From the NCBI RefSeq assembly GCF_010092985.1, contig NZ_CP048106.1:3472001-3536000 (forward strand): 64,000 nucleotides of DNA. Reading direction: 5' to 3'. Of this stretch, positions 54,380-63,929 are shown piece after piece. Each line of letters starts with the position of its first letter. The first letter of the stretch is position 1. The notes beneath the pieces are model-generated. The model was not told where the DNA came from, did not search any database, and saw only the letters and a list, made by a program, of their open reading frames with translations. This DNA comes from Pontibacter pudoricolor. Lineage in GTDB: Bacteria > Bacteroidota > Bacteroidia > Cytophagales > Hymenobacteraceae. Both the position numbers and the translations under genes were made by a program.

Positions 54380-57217
54380 ATGAGCGAACCAAGAAAAAAA
54401 CTGTTCCTGCTGGATGCCATGGCCCTGATTTACCGGGCACATTTTGCGTTCAGCAAGAATCCCAGAATAAACTCAAAAGGCATGAACACGGGCGCAGCGC
54501 TTGGCTTTACCAACACACTGGTAGAAGTGCTGCAAAAAGAGAAACCAACGCACATTGGGGTCGCCTTCGATTCTGCCGCTAAAACCTTCCGCCACGATAA
54601 TTTTGCTGCTTACAAGGCCAACCGCCAGGCCATGCCCGAAGACATTTCGCTGGCCATACCTTACTGCAAAAAGATTGTAGAAGCTTTCAACATTCCGGTG
54701 CTCATCCTGGATGGTTACGAAGCCGACGATATTATTGGCACCATGGCCAGCAAAGCCGAAAAAGCCGGTTTTGATGTGTACATGATGACCCCCGACAAGG
54801 ACTATTGCCAGCTGGTAACGGAACACGTGTTCTTATACAAGCCTGCTTTTTTAGGTAATGCCGTGGAAGTATGGGATGTGCAGAAAGTGCTTGAGAAATG
54901 GGAAATCGAGCGTGTGGAGCAGGTAATCGATATACTTGGGCTGCAAGGCGATGCTGTGGACAATATTCCGGGCATACCGGGCATCGGCGAAAAGACAGCC
55001 AAAGCGCTGATTCAGAAGTATGGCTCCGTAGAGAACCTGATCGCCAACTCGCATGAGTTGAAAGGCAAGCAAAAAGAGAACGTAGAGAACTTCGCGGACC
55101 AGGGAATCATGTCGAAAGAGCTGGCGACCATACACTGCGATGTGCCGCTGGAGTTTAGTGAAGAAGGTTTGCATTGCGACGCACCCAACGAAGAGCAACT
55201 GATTAATCTGTTCAACGAACTGGAGTTCCGGCAACTGGCGCAGCGTGTGTTAGGGCAGCCAATGGCAGCTGCGGCGGCAAGTATAGCTACCAAAACAGCA
55301 AAACGCAAGACTTCAGAATCAGGCCAGACGTCGCTTTTCGGAGCGGTGGAAGCGCCTGCCGAAGAAACTATAGTGGATGCAGCCCCTGTTGCGATGCGCA
55401 GTTTTAAAAACTCGATGGCTGACTATCATCTCATCAACACACCCGAGCTGCACGAGAGCCTGGTAAGTTATTTAGAGCAGCAGGAAGAAATCTCTTTCGA
55501 CACCGAAACCACAAGTATAGATGCGATTACGGCCAGGCTGGTGGGTATGTCGTTCAGCTATCGTCCCGGCGAAGCCTATTACATTCCGGTTCCGCCGAAC
55601 GACAAGGAAGAAACGCTCCGCATCGTTAGCCTTTACAAAAAAGTGCTTGAGAATCCGGCTATCCAGAAGGTTGGCCAGAACATTAAGTACGATATCATGG
55701 TGCTTAAAAACTATGGCGTAGAAGTGCAGGGGCCGTTGTTTGATACGATGCTCGCGCATTATTTGCTGGAGCCGGAAATGCGCCATAACATGGACGTGCT
55801 TTCGGAAACGTACCTGAACTATACGCCTATTCCGATTACTGACCTGATAGGGCCGAAAGGCAAGAACCAGTTAACGATGGCTGACCTTGCCCCGGAAGAT
55901 GTGAAGGATTATGCCTGCGAGGATGCCGATGTTACCCTGCGCCTGAAACTATACTTTGAGCCCCTGCTGCAGGAACGTAACCTGATGAAGCTCTTCCATG
56001 AAGTGGAAACGCCGTTAGTACAGGTGTTAGCCGATGTGGAGCGCGAAGGTATAACGATAGATTCGGATGCACTGGCCGATATTTCGACGCAACTAGAGAG
56101 CGAGATCATTACGCTGGAGAAACGCATTTTTGAAATAGCCGGAGAGCAGTTCAATATCGGGTCGCCGAAACAGTTAGGAGAGGTCCTGTTTGATAAATTA
56201 GAACTTCATGGAAAATCAAAGCTTAAGAAAACTAAAACAGGTCAGCATGCTACCGGCGAAGAAATCTTATCTAAACTGGCTGGCGAGCACGAAATTGTAA
56301 GGCTTATACTTGATCATCGCCAGCTTACCAAGTTAAAATCGACGTACGTGGATGCGCTGCCGCAACTGGTTTGCTCACTGGATGGGCGTGTACATACCTC
56401 GTTTAACCAGGCTGTAACTGCTACTGGCCGACTAAGCTCCACTAACCCGAACCTGCAGAACATTCCTGTGCGTACGGAACGCGGCCGCGAGATACGTAAA
56501 GCTTTTGTGCCACGCGATAACAAGCACCTGCTTATCTCTGCCGACTATTCCCAGATCGAGCTTCGTATTATGGCCGATTTCAGTGGTGATCCAACCATGA
56601 AAGAAGCTTTCAAGAACGGACTGGATATTCACGCATCAACGGCCAGCAAAGTGTTTCACGTGCCACTCGACCAGGTAGATGGAGAAATGCGCCGCAAAGC
56701 CAAAACTATAAACTTCGGTATCATTTACGGTATTTCGGCATTCGGTCTGGCAGAGCGCTTAAGTATACCGCGCCGCGAAGCTGCCGATATCATAGAAGCC
56801 TATTTTCAGGAGTTCCCGGCTGTGAAGGAGTACATGGATGAAGCTATTAACAAAGCCCGCGAAGATGAATATGTGGAGACCTTACTTGGCCGCCGCCGTT
56901 ACCTCCGCGACATCAACTCCCGCAACCAGAACATCCGCGGATTTGCCGAACGTAACGCCATTAACGCTCCGATACAAGGCACCGCTGCCGATATCATCAA
57001 AATTGCGATGATCAACATACACGAGTACCTGAAACAGGAAAACCTGAAAACCCGCATGATCCTGCAGGTACACGATGAATTGCTGTTCGATACGCCGAAA
57101 GAAGAAGTGGAGATTGTAACGCCGAAAATAGTAGAATTGATGACGAACGCCTTACCACTTAGCGTGCCGATGGAAGTTGGTTTAGGTGTTGGAGATAACT
57201 GGCTCGAAGCGCATTAA
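54380..57217 (+). CDS. polA: DNA polymerase I
   Basis: 945 residues, full length. 5'-3' exonuclease at about 5-295 (LLDAMALIYRAHFAF, VAFDSAAKTFRH, ADDIIG, helix-hairpin PGIPGIGEKTA). 3'-5' exonuclease at about 345-530 with intact Asp374 and Glu376 in FDTETTS, so proofreading is likely. Polymerase domain at about 560-940: motif A DYSQIELR (Asp722), motif B RRKAKTINFGIIYG, motif C QVHDELLF (Asp899). It fills gaps and removes RNA primers in replication and repair. Monocistronic with a strong terminator. Confidence 0.97.
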   Translation: MSEPRKKLFLLDAMALIYRAHFAFSKNPRINSKGMNTGAALGFTNTLVEVLQKEKPTHIGVAFDSAAKTFRHDNFAAYKANRQAMPEDISLAIPYCKKIVEAFNIPVLILDGYEADDIIGTMASKAEKAGFDVYMMTPDKDYCQLVTEHVFLYKPAFLGNAVEVWDVQKVLEKWEIERVEQVIDILGLQGDAVDNIPGIPGIGEKTAKALIQKYGSVENLIANSHELKGKQKENVENFADQGIMSKELATIHCDVPLEFSEEGLHCDAPNEEQLINLFNELEFRQLAQRVLGQPMAAAAASIATKTAKRKTSESGQTSLFGAVEAPAEETIVDAAPVAMRSFKNSMADYHLINTPELHESLVSYLEQQEEISFDTETTSIDAITARLVGMSFSYRPGEAYYIPVPPNDKEETLRIVSLYKKVLENPAIQKVGQNIKYDIMVLKNYGVEVQGPLFDTMLAHYLLEPEMRHNMDVLSETYLNYTPIPITDLIGPKGKNQLTMADLAPEDVKDYACEDADVTLRLKLYFEPLLQERNLMKLFHEVETPLVQVLADVEREGITIDSDALADISTQLESEIITLEKRIFEIAGEQFNIGSPKQLGEVLFDKLELHGKSKLKKTKTGQHATGEEILSKLAGEHEIVRLILDHRQLTKLKSTYVDALPQLVCSLDGRVHTSFNQAVTATGRLSSTNPNLQNIPVRTERGREIRKAFVPRDNKHLLISADYSQIELRIMADFSGDPTMKEAFKNGLDIHASTASKVFHVPLDQVDGEMRRKAKTINFGIIYGISAFGLAERLSIPRREAADIIEAYFQEFPAVKEYMDEAINKAREDEYVETLLGRRRYLRDINSRNQNIRGFAERNAINAPIQGTAADIIKIAMINIHEYLKQENLKTRMILQVHDELLFDTPKEEVEIVTPKIVELMTNALPLSVPMEVGLGVGDNWLEAH

Positions 57218-57240
57218 GGTTTTTTGAAACTATAGTTTGA

Positions 57241-57280
57241 AGCGGTGGCTGGAGTTGATGCTTCAGCCACCGCTTTTTTT
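57241..57280 (+). terminator. Terminator of polA
   Basis: AGCGGTGGCTG / CAGCCACCGCT hairpin followed by seven T. Confidence 0.9.
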
Positions 57281-57299
57281 GTCGTGATCCTGAGCGTTA

Positions 57300-57980
57300 G
57301 CCGAGGGATCTTAATCGTCCTATAATTTCTCTTTTGTCATTTCAAACAGTGTGAGACGCGAGTCGAAGGAAGCCAGCGCAGCTGTGAGGAATCTTATACG
57401 TCCTATAGATTCTGTTGTGTCATTTCGAACAACGTGAGAAATCTGAATTCTATAGTATGCTACACTACTTTTCAAGCCAGGCCTTCTATTTCATAGCCTT
57501 CTTTAATCCTGGGAGCTTTACTTACCTATAGTTCTATAGTTGGCTTTGGTGCCCTCACGGCCGGGAGGCCCCGTCTTGGGGGTAGGGGCCCTCGATAAGG
57601 GCATCGCGCTGCTGCTTTCTTGCTACCCTCGCTCTGCTCGGGTTGCCTGGCGGCACTGCAACAAATCAAAGGCGCTCAACCCAAAGACTGTGATCTTTCG
57701 ATAGTTAAACTATAGTTGAGTAGCAAGTTATAGTAGCATCGCTTTATCGTGTTTGTAATTCCGTAGGGACAGGTCGCGACCTGTCCGATCTTGGTCTGTA
57801 ACTATAGCTAATTCAGATTTTTCCTTTCGTCGAAATGACAGTTGGGCAGGTAGTAGCAGAAAGTCCCCCTTTGAAGAGGGCAGGGGGATGACAAACAGTA
57901 GCTATAAAACAAGAAACTAAACTATAGCAACAGCCGCAATTCCCCTCCCGGGAGGGGCAGGGGTGGGTTAAAACAGCAAC
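57300..57980 (+). repeat. Intergenic composite repeat island IV (plus orientation)
   Basis: Modules in order: two alpha copies (about 57307-57352 and 57418-57446), beta 57505-57694, gamma 57761-57787, an inverted alpha 57814-57840, zeta 57860-57898, delta 57941-57972. Beta here carries the stretch GGGGGTAGGGGCCCTCGATA that island II lacks. It lies between convergent polA and the TPM gene, and no gene is supported in it. Confidence 0.85.
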
Positions 57981-58121
57981 TATAAAAACGATAACCTCAA
58001 CTATAACAATAGCTGCGCATGCTGCCATGTCTGAACATGAAAATCCCGGGACAGACAAAAAAGGAGACAAAGCCTAAACCTCATCTCCTCATCTATAATC
58101 CTTAATTACCTTAGGGCTGCA

Positions 58122-58907
58122 TTACCAACTGCTGCTGGCACCGCCACCGCCGAAGGAACCTCCCCCGAAGCCGCCAAAGCCGCCTCCGCCTCCGCCTCCG
58201 CCACCAAAAATACCACCTCCCGAACGGAAGGTGCCGAAGCCTCCTGGGATAATGATCGGTCCGCCGAATGTGCGGGAATACCCTCTGCCACCACGACCAC
58301 CGCCACCGCCTTTACCAAACCTTGACAGGATGAACAGGAGCAGTAAAGCAATAATAATGATGAACATGATAGATGGCCCGCCTTCGCCTTCTGCGTTAGC
58401 TGATGGGTCTGCCTGGTATTCGCCGCTGGCTACACTGATAATAAATGAAGTGGCTTCATCTAGTCCCTTGTAAAACTCCCCTTGCTGAAAATTTGGTTTG
58501 AGTGTGTATTCCGTGATGCGTTTGGCTATAGCATCGGGTACCAGGTGTTCCATGCCGTAGCCCGTTTGTATGGCTACTTTGCGTTGCTCAATGGCTACCA
58601 GAATAACTATCCCATTATCGAACTTGGCAGAACCAACTCCCCAGCGCTCGCCGAGCTCAGCAGCATACTGGTTAGGGTCATAATCGCCGATAGATTTTAT
58701 AGTAACGATGGCGATCTGCGTGGATGTCGTGTCGTTGTAGTTTACCAGTTTCTGTTCAAGCGCAGCTACTTCTTCCCGTGTCAGGATGCCGGCCATGTCA
58801 TTAACCAGGCGCGGTGGGTTTGGCCGTGCCGGAAAGTCGCTGTCCTGGGCAAAAGCCAGCAGGCTGACACAGCAAAGGCACAGGAAAAGTATAATGTGTT
58901 TAAACAT
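58122..58907 (-). CDS. TPM domain membrane protein, YgcG-like
   Basis: 261 residues. Signal peptide (to about 20, LLAFAQ), TPM domain at about 32-160 (LVNDMAGILTREEVAALEQKL, TSTQIAIVTIKSIG, FDNGIVILVAIEQRKVAIQTGYGME), a membrane helix near 177-195 (IMFIIIIALLLLFILSRFG), then a tail of about 60 residues made mainly of Gly with Phe and Ser. TPM proteins are named for a photosystem II repair factor; in bacteria their role is unsettled, often with LemA in envelope homeostasis. Third gene of the lemA-TPM-TPM unit. Confidence 0.88.
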   Translation of the reverse strand: MFKHIILFLCLCCVSLLAFAQDSDFPARPNPPRLVNDMAGILTREEVAALEQKLVNYNDTTSTQIAIVTIKSIGDYDPNQYAAELGERWGVGSAKFDNGIVILVAIEQRKVAIQTGYGMEHLVPDAIAKRITEYTLKPNFQQGEFYKGLDEATSFIISVASGEYQADPSANAEGEGGPSIMFIIIIALLLLFILSRFGKGGGGGRGGRGYSRTFGGPIIIPGGFGTFRSGGGIFGGGGGGGGGFGGFGGGSFGGGGASSSW

Positions 58908-58913
58908 AGTTGG

Positions 58914-59351
58914 TTATAGTCCGAATGAGATATCGTCGCGTAGTTCGTTTACGTCTCCTTCTTTGTTATAAGGGAAATGCACTTTAAGCTGTTCGCCGGC
59001 CATTTTTATACCGTTGGCCAGTCCAAGAGCATACTTTTTCTGCTTAAAATGGCTGATCACTTCTTCTGTAATATCTTCCCAGAAATGGTCCGGAACTATG
59101 GCATTTATACCAGCATCGCCGAGTACAGCAAACTGATGATCTTTAATAGCAATATAGAAAAGTACGCCATTGCGTAGCTTGGTCAGGTGCATGTGCAGTT
59201 CTGCGAAAACTTCGGTGGCACGATCCAGCACATCGCCTGCGCAATGATTTTCTACGTGTACGCGTATCTCTCCGGAGGTATTCTGTTCTGCTTCCTGTAT
59301 GGCAGCCAGTATCAGCTGCTCATCTTCAGGGGCTATAATATCTTTGGGCAT
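58914..59351 (-). CDS. Soluble TPM domain protein
   Basis: 145 residues with no signal peptide or membrane segment. TPM domain throughout (LAAIQEAEQNTSGEIRVHVE, LRNGVLFYIAIKDHQFAVLGDAGIN, FWEDITEEVISHFKQKKYALGL). It stands between lemA and the larger TPM gene, with six bases to the latter, so all three are likely cotranscribed. An AT-rich inverted repeat (ATTGTTAATTATA ... TATAATAACAAT) lies between it and lemA near 59384-59413. Confidence 0.85.
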   Translation of the reverse strand: MPKDIIAPEDEQLILAAIQEAEQNTSGEIRVHVENHCAGDVLDRATEVFAELHMHLTKLRNGVLFYIAIKDHQFAVLGDAGINAIVPDHFWEDITEEVISHFKQKKYALGLANGIKMAGEQLKVHFPYNKEGDVNELRDDISFGL

Positions 59352-59441
59352 AAGACTGATGGTTAAATTGTTGGATTGTCAAATTGTTAATTATAAAAAG
59401 TATAATAACAATTAAGCAATTCAACCATTAAACAATTGAAA

Positions 59442-60020
59442 TTAGAACTGTACCGTTGGAGCTTTTTGTGCACCTGCGTCTGCCTCAAAGTAGCCTTTCT
59501 TCTCAAAGTCGAACCAGCCGGCTATGATGTTGCGCGGGAATGAACGGATGTAAGAATTATAGTCCTGCACGGTTTCGTTAAACTTGCGTCTTTCTACTGA
59601 GATGCGGTTTTCAGTGCCTTCTAACTGCGCCTGAAGCTCCAGGAAGTTTTGGTTAGCCTTTAATTCCGGGTATCGCTCCACGGAAACAAGCAAGCGGCTG
59701 AGTGCCCCCGAAAGCTCGCCCTGTGCCTGCTGGAAACGCTGGATATTCTCCGGAGTCAGGTTATCCGGGCTGATATTTACGCTGGTAGCCTTGGCGCGGG
59801 CTTCTATAACCTGTGTCAGGGTTTCCTGCTCAAAGTTGGCGGCTCCCTTAACTGTATTTACCAGGTTAGGTATGAGGTCGGAGCGGCGCTGATAAGCATT
59901 TTGCACGTTAGCCCAGGCAGCTTCTACCGTTTCGTCTTTCGCAACCATTTCGTTATAACCGCAAGACGACTGAGAAGCCAGTACAACAAATCCGATCAGG
60001 TAAAATAATATTCTTTTCAT
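59442..60020 (-). CDS. lemA: LemA family lipoprotein
   Basis: 192 residues. Lipobox-like SSC20, then the family core AAWANVQNAYQRRSDLIPNLVNTVKGAANFEQETL, AQGELSGALSRLLVSVERYPELKANQNF and ENRISVERRKFNETVQDYN. It is predicted to be mostly long helices anchored at the membrane. LemA proteins are common beside TPM genes, but their molecular role is not settled. First gene of the three-gene minus unit, divergent from the nucleotidyltransferase gene over 190 bases. Confidence 0.92.
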   Translation of the reverse strand: MKRILFYLIGFVVLASQSSCGYNEMVAKDETVEAAWANVQNAYQRRSDLIPNLVNTVKGAANFEQETLTQVIEARAKATSVNISPDNLTPENIQRFQQAQGELSGALSRLLVSVERYPELKANQNFLELQAQLEGTENRISVERRKFNETVQDYNSYIRSFPRNIIAGWFDFEKKGYFEADAGAQKAPTVQF

Positions 60021-60210
60021 GAGTTTATGTTAGGTAGTAAGTATACGTTACAAATAAGTGCGTAAGGCGTTATCAGTACGAAATTACAGCACCATCGTTT
60101 AAAGTTAGCCTTTTTATATTAACTAAAAGCAATATTAAGCCTATGTGAACAGACGGGGTTTAGTTTAAGTTATTGCATAGATTTAATATATTGGCAGAAA
60201 AGTATAGTTT

Positions 60211-61212
60211 ATGAAGGCAGTAATTCCGGTAGCAGGTATAGGTTCAAGGCTTCGGCCGCACACGCATACACAGCCTAAAGCGTTGCTGCCAGTTGCTGAT
60301 AATACAATACTTGGGCACATCATTGATCGCCTCTTAGAAGCTGGTATTACAGACTTTGTGTTTATCATCGGTTACCTGGGCGAGAAAATCGAAAGTTATG
60401 TAAAGCAGAAGTACCCGCAGATACACGCCGAGTTTATAGTACAGGAGCCCCGCGAAGGACTGGGGCATGCTCTTTGGATTGCCCGCCATACGTACGAGAA
60501 CGAACCGAATGTGCTGATCATGCTTGGCGATGCCATAGTAGATACCGACCTGCAACCTATTCTGGATGCGCCTTACTCGGTATTAGGTGTGAAGAAAGTA
60601 GCCATGCCATCGTTGTTCGGGGTTACAGAAGTAGGAATGGATGAATTTGTGACTAAACTGGTAGAGAAGCCGAAGATCCCAAAATCAAACTTTGCACTGG
60701 TAGGGCTTTATAAAATTGCCAACCCTAAAAAGCTGATAGAGTCGCTGGAGTATATTATTAACGAAGACCAGCGCACCCTGGGCGAATATCACCTGACCGA
60801 TGCCCTGATGCACATGATAAAGTCGGGGGAGAAAATGGTGAAGTGGAATGTTGAACAGTGGTTTGACTGTGGCCGGAAAGATACGCTGTTAGAAGCCAAC
60901 GCGCTGCTTTTAAATCGCCCGCACCTGCGCCATATCAACTATAGCCAGCAATTTCCGGGCAGCATTATCATTCCGCCTGTAACCATAGGCGCTGAGTGTA
61001 CAATTGTAAACTCTGTGATCGGGCCCAATGTAGCCATCGGCGAGAATACCACTATTACCAATACTATCCTTAGCAATTCTATTATCGGGTCATTTTCGGA
61101 ACTGCGCTTTGCCGTCATGCACGATTCTATTATCGGTTCTGATGCCACTTTTAAAGGCTTAAGCCATAGTTTAAATATCGGCGATAGCACCGAGATCAAT
61201 TTTGGCCAGTAA
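60211..61212 (+). CDS. Sugar-1-phosphate nucleotidyltransferase
   Basis: 333 residues. Nucleotidyltransferase domain at about 1-240: NTP-binding GIGSRLRP (10-16 region) with KALLPV, Asp107 metal ligand in LGDAIVD, and the sugar-binding EKP and WFDCGR motifs. The C-terminal ~85 residues are left-handed beta-helix hexapeptide repeats (IIPPVTIGAECTIVNSVIGPNVAIG). It makes an NDP-sugar from NTP and a sugar-1-phosphate, and resembles dTDP- or UDP-glucose pyrophosphorylases, but the base and sugar cannot be fixed. No rhamnose or capsule genes are adjacent. Confidence 0.88.
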   Translation: MKAVIPVAGIGSRLRPHTHTQPKALLPVADNTILGHIIDRLLEAGITDFVFIIGYLGEKIESYVKQKYPQIHAEFIVQEPREGLGHALWIARHTYENEPNVLIMLGDAIVDTDLQPILDAPYSVLGVKKVAMPSLFGVTEVGMDEFVTKLVEKPKIPKSNFALVGLYKIANPKKLIESLEYIINEDQRTLGEYHLTDALMHMIKSGEKMVKWNVEQWFDCGRKDTLLEANALLLNRPHLRHINYSQQFPGSIIIPPVTIGAECTIVNSVIGPNVAIGENTTITNTILSNSIIGSFSELRFAVMHDSIIGSDATFKGLSHSLNIGDSTEINFGQ

Positions 61213-61230
61213 AAGTATAGTTTTCCTCTA

Positions 61231-61354
61231 ATGGCGCGAGCCTCCGGCCCCTTTACAAATTTTATAGCCTGATGACATCATCTGGTTTTCAAAGGTGTAG
61301 CAATGGGCGGAACAGCCAACCATAGTTCGTCACAAGCCCGGAGGTTCGCGCCAT
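61231..61354. repeat. Long imperfect inverted repeat between two genes
   Basis: 61231-61247 (core TGGCGCGAGCCTCCGG) pairs with 61338-61354 (core CCGGAGGTTCGCGCCA); the single mismatch is a G-U pair in RNA. About 90 bases lie between the arms. The shape is that of a small MITE or a REP-type element. Confidence 0.65.
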
Positions 61355-61438
61355 ACAATTCTGACTATAGCCCTTTTCAGGATAATTACTTATCTTAGCT
61401 TTTCCCGTAATACAACCTAAACTCAGACGGAAAACATT

Positions 61439-63637
61439 ATGAAAAAAACCACTGTTCTACTGCTGGCTGGCGGCCTCACGGCTATGGCAGCATGTAAATC
61501 AACACAATCCGAAACTACAAGTGTGAATACCGAAACTACTACTGAAGCCGCAGTTGCATCGGCTGAAACCAATTTAGATTACCCTGATACCAAAAAAGTA
61601 GACCACGTTGATAATTACCATGGTAAGCAGGTCGCTGATCCATACCGCTGGCTCGAAACACATACCGACGAAGTAGACCAGTGGATAAAAGCGCAGAACG
61701 AAGTAACGCAGGAATACCTGGGCGACATCGACTTCCGCGACAACATTAAAGCACGCCTGACTGAGATCTGGAATTACCCTAAGTATGGTGCTCCGTTTAA
61801 AGAAGGCGGTAAATATTATTTCTATAAGAACGACGGTCTGCAGAACCAGAGCGTGCTTTATGTACAGGAAACCCTGGAATCTGAACCAAAAGTATTCTTC
61901 GACCCGAACAAGCTATCTTCTGACGGAACAGTAGCGCTTTCCGCGTTCACCTTCTCTAAAGATGGCAATCATGTGGCGGTTGGTACCTCAAGCGGCGGTT
62001 CTGACTGGAACACGTACCAGGTAATGGATGTGGCGACCGGTAAGATGCTGGATGATAAACTGGAGTGGGTAAAATTCTCTGGCCCAAGCTGGTACAAGGA
62101 TGGTTTCTTCTATAGCCGTTACGATGCCCCGACCGAAGGCAACAAGCTGGCCAATAAGAACGAATTTCATAAAGTATACTACCACAAAATTGGCACACCG
62201 CAAAGCCAGGACAAACTAGTTTACGAAGACAAAGCACATGCCCTTCGCAACTTCTACGGCCAGACCACAGACGATGAGCGCTTCCTGATCCTGAATGCAT
62301 CGGAAGGTGCCAGCGGAGCAAACGCACTTTACTATAAAGACCTGGCTGACCCGAAATCAACTATAAAACCTATAGTTGACAACTTCGAGAGTGAGTATAA
62401 TGTGGTAGATAATTTCGGTGACAAGCTGCTGGTGATGACCAATAAGAATGCACCACGATACCGCCTGGTAATGATCGATCCGAAGAAGCCGCAGGAAGCC
62501 AACTGGAAAACTATAGTTCCGGAGTCTGCTAACGTAATGCAGAGCGTGTCTACAGTTGGTGGTCGTATTATTGCCAGCTACATGAAAGATGCTACCAGCC
62601 AGGTAGTGGTTTACGATCAGAATGGTAAGCAACTAAATACGGTAGAGTTACCAACGTTAGGTACTGTTAGCGGCTTCGGTGGCGACCAGAAAGATAAAGA
62701 GACATTCTTCACGTTCACATCCTTTACTTACCCGCCAACTATTTACCGTTACGACGTTGCTAACAACAAAGTAAGCCTGTTCCGCAAAACCGAAGTAAAC
62801 GTAGATACCGATGCCTTTGAAACGAAGCAGGTGTTCTATACTTCGAAAGACGGTACCAAAGTGCCAATGTTTATTGTGCACAAGAAAGGCCTGAAACTGG
62901 ATGGCACCAACCCGACTTACCTGTACGCTTACGGAGGCTTTAATATCTCGATGACGCCAAGCTTCAGCATTGCTAACATGCTTTGGTTAGAGAATGGTGG
63001 TGTGTATGCTATGCCTAACCTGCGTGGTGGTGGCGAGTATGGCGAAGACTGGCACAAAGCCGGCATGACGCCCAACAAACAAAACGTATTCGATGATTTT
63101 ATTGGTGCTGCCGAGTACCTGATCAACCAGAAATATACTTCATCTGAAAGACTGGCCGTGGCTGGTGGTTCTAACGGTGGTTTGCTGGTTGGTGCCTTCA
63201 TGACACAGCGCCCTGAGCTGGCTAAAGTTGCCCTGCCTGCGGTAGGTGTAATGGATATGCTGCGTTTCCATAAATTTACCATTGGTTGGGCATGGGTACC
63301 GGAATACGGCTCTTCGGATGATGCTGCACAGTTCGAGAACCTGTACAAATTCTCCCCGCTGCACAACATTAAAGAAGGCGTAAAATACCCTGCTACTTTA
63401 GTTAAAACAGCAGACCACGACGACCGCGTAGTACCTGCTCACTCGTTCAAGTTCATCTCTGAGCTGCAGGCAAAAGGTGCTCCGGGTAATCCGTACTTGA
63501 TCAGAGTAGATGTGCGTGCAGGCCACGGTGCCGGTAAACCAACATCGCTGGTTATCCAGGAGTATGCCGATACCTATGCATTCATCTACAAAAACATGGG
63601 CGTAAATCCTTACGAAGGCGAAGCTCAGAACAAATAA
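61439..63637 (+). CDS. Prolyl oligopeptidase (S9A) lipoprotein
   Basis: 732 residues. Lipobox AMAAC19, a Thr/Ser-rich linker, then the S9A start KVDHVDNYHGKQVADPYRWLE. Seven-bladed propeller at about 115-460, hydrolase domain to the end. Nucleophile Ser578 in GGSNGG, Asp in the DHDDRVVP segment, His696 in RAGHGAG. It cuts short peptides after proline; the lipid anchor puts it in the periplasm or on the surface. Monocistronic with its own terminator. It is distinct from the S9C-like enzyme at 40.1 kb. Confidence 0.95.
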   Translation: MKKTTVLLLAGGLTAMAACKSTQSETTSVNTETTTEAAVASAETNLDYPDTKKVDHVDNYHGKQVADPYRWLETHTDEVDQWIKAQNEVTQEYLGDIDFRDNIKARLTEIWNYPKYGAPFKEGGKYYFYKNDGLQNQSVLYVQETLESEPKVFFDPNKLSSDGTVALSAFTFSKDGNHVAVGTSSGGSDWNTYQVMDVATGKMLDDKLEWVKFSGPSWYKDGFFYSRYDAPTEGNKLANKNEFHKVYYHKIGTPQSQDKLVYEDKAHALRNFYGQTTDDERFLILNASEGASGANALYYKDLADPKSTIKPIVDNFESEYNVVDNFGDKLLVMTNKNAPRYRLVMIDPKKPQEANWKTIVPESANVMQSVSTVGGRIIASYMKDATSQVVVYDQNGKQLNTVELPTLGTVSGFGGDQKDKETFFTFTSFTYPPTIYRYDVANNKVSLFRKTEVNVDTDAFETKQVFYTSKDGTKVPMFIVHKKGLKLDGTNPTYLYAYGGFNISMTPSFSIANMLWLENGGVYAMPNLRGGGEYGEDWHKAGMTPNKQNVFDDFIGAAEYLINQKYTSSERLAVAGGSNGGLLVGAFMTQRPELAKVALPAVGVMDMLRFHKFTIGWAWVPEYGSSDDAAQFENLYKFSPLHNIKEGVKYPATLVKTADHDDRVVPAHSFKFISELQAKGAPGNPYLIRVDVRAGHGAGKPTSLVIQEYADTYAFIYKNMGVNPYEGEAQNK

Positions 63638-63667
63638 CACAAGTATAGATCTGCCATTTATACTTCA

Positions 63668-63703
63668 GCCGCGCTGCCTGCATCAGGTAGCGCGGCTTTT
63701 TTT
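63668..63703 (+). terminator. Terminator of the prolyl oligopeptidase gene
   Basis: GCCGCGCTGCCTG-CATC-AGGTAGCGCGGC hairpin followed by seven T. Confidence 0.9.
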
Positions 63704-63763
63704 GTAAATGACGCATGCTTTAGTCCCGGAGGGAACTATAGTTAAGATATGCCGCAAGTTTGA

Positions 63764-63929
63764 GCGGAGCGGTAACTTGTGGCTACCTATGGTGCCAGTT
63801 TGTAACTGGCTTTCAGCGGCAGCAGAAAAAATATGGCTATCAACTATAGTTGCTGCTATTGTTTTGCTTTTTCAAAGCAACGCCAGTTGCAAACTGGCGG
63901 CCAAGTAAAACCACAAGTTACCGCTCCGC
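63764..63929. repeat. Large inverted-repeat element at the window end
   Basis: The ends GCGGAGCGGTAACTTGTGG (63764-63782) and CCACAAGTTACCGCTCCGC (63911-63929) are perfectly complementary over 19 bases. Inside, CCAGTTTGTAACTGG and a matching GCCAGTTGCAAACTGG form further palindromes around a central AACTATAGTT. It looks like a REP/MITE-type element. A short open frame across it is not a gene. Confidence 0.75.

Noticed and set aside
63708..63908. 66-codon plus-strand frame after the prolyl oligopeptidase
   Set aside because: It spans the large inverted repeat and its residues only mirror the palindromes.
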